This document shows positions 4,910 to 5,079 of a DNA stretch of 5,079 nt, one piece after another; positions within the stretch are counted from its first letter, which is position 1; each line of letters begins with the position of its first letter. Below the pieces are notes generated by a model. It made no database searches and was not told where the DNA came from. It saw only the letters and a list, made by a program, of their open reading frames with translations. This DNA is from Deltaproteobacteria bacterium (lineage in GTDB: Bacteria > Desulfobacterota > Binatia > UBA9968 > CAXXLF01), in the NCBI GenBank assembly GCA_022571535.1, contig JACZXR010000207.1, positions 1 through 5,079 on the forward strand, in the 5' to 3' direction. A program made the translations under genes and the position numbers.

Positions 4910-5079
4910 CCCCGATCCGAAGAAATAATCGAGGTATTTGCGGTGCTGAGCCCCATATGACAGCAGGTACCGCATTTTGATCTTTAGTCTGCAACTATAC
5001 TAAAGGTGACTTGCTGATTCGTCCTGTAGACAGGTCTTTGTTGTGACTAATGCCAATCAGAGAGGATTTCTTGGACTGA
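4910..5079. other. Right-end tail, no recognisable gene
   Basis: No convincing coding region is present. The best short run is on the minus strand (4975-4907), 22 codons starting MRYLLSYGAQHRKYLDYFF and stopping inside the 37-nt repeat. It has no clear ribosome site, and an in-frame TAG lies a short way upstream. It could be the last piece of a decayed gene. The plus-strand ATG at 5050 opens only nine codons before a stop at the window edge. Confidence 0.4.

Noticed and set aside
4619..4956. Minus-strand ORFs that include TTKHTKITKN and similar strings.
   Set aside because: These strings come from reading the 9-nt CACGAAG repeats in frame, a common source of false hypothetical proteins.

Overview
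The window holds one complete minus-strand operon for ribosome and lipid housekeeping, flanked on both sides by non-coding, repeat- and hairpin-rich DNA. In transcription order the genes are a DUF177/YceD-family protein (4391-3861), rpmF for ribosomal protein L32 (3803-3621), plsX (3605-2481), fabD (2497-1547), fabG (1550-807) and acpP (778-542). All six are intact and tightly packed: plsX/fabD overlap by 17 nt, fabD/fabG by 4 nt, and the other gaps are 15 to 57 nt. A consensus sigma70-type promoter (TTGACA, 16 nt, TATAAT) lies just upstream of the first gene. A good intrinsic terminator lies about 90 nt beyond acpP, so the unit looks self-contained.

FabD loads malonyl groups onto the acyl carrier protein AcpP, FabG performs the first reduction of each elongation cycle, and PlsX passes finished acyl chains from ACP to phosphate for phospholipid synthesis. 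L32 and the DUF177 protein tie this to ribosome assembly, a linkage conserved in many bacteria. In the widespread order (DUF177-rpmF-plsX-fabH-fabD-fabG-acpP-fabF), fabH sits between plsX and fabD and fabF follows acpP. Both condensing enzymes are absent here, and the gene junctions and terminator leave no room for them.

Left flank (1-541): a 37-nt sequence repeated at the right flank, a composite repeat headed by three CACGAAG-type nonamers, a run of strong hairpins (136-291), a stretch with no convincing gene (292-401), then the terminator and another hairpin below acpP. Right flank (4392-5079): the promoter, a roughly 115-nt multi-hairpin element that could be the relic of a transposon end or a REP-like element, the inverted partner of the composite repeat, the second 37-nt copy, and a tail with nothing recognisable.

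The organism is a bacterium of moderate GC content. The repeat-rich flanks with CACGAAG nonamers resemble those seen in environmental lineages such as deltaproteobacteria, NC10/Methylomirabilota or Nitrospirota, but this is an impression and not an assignment. The genes themselves are well-known families. The unexplained material is in the flanking repeats.
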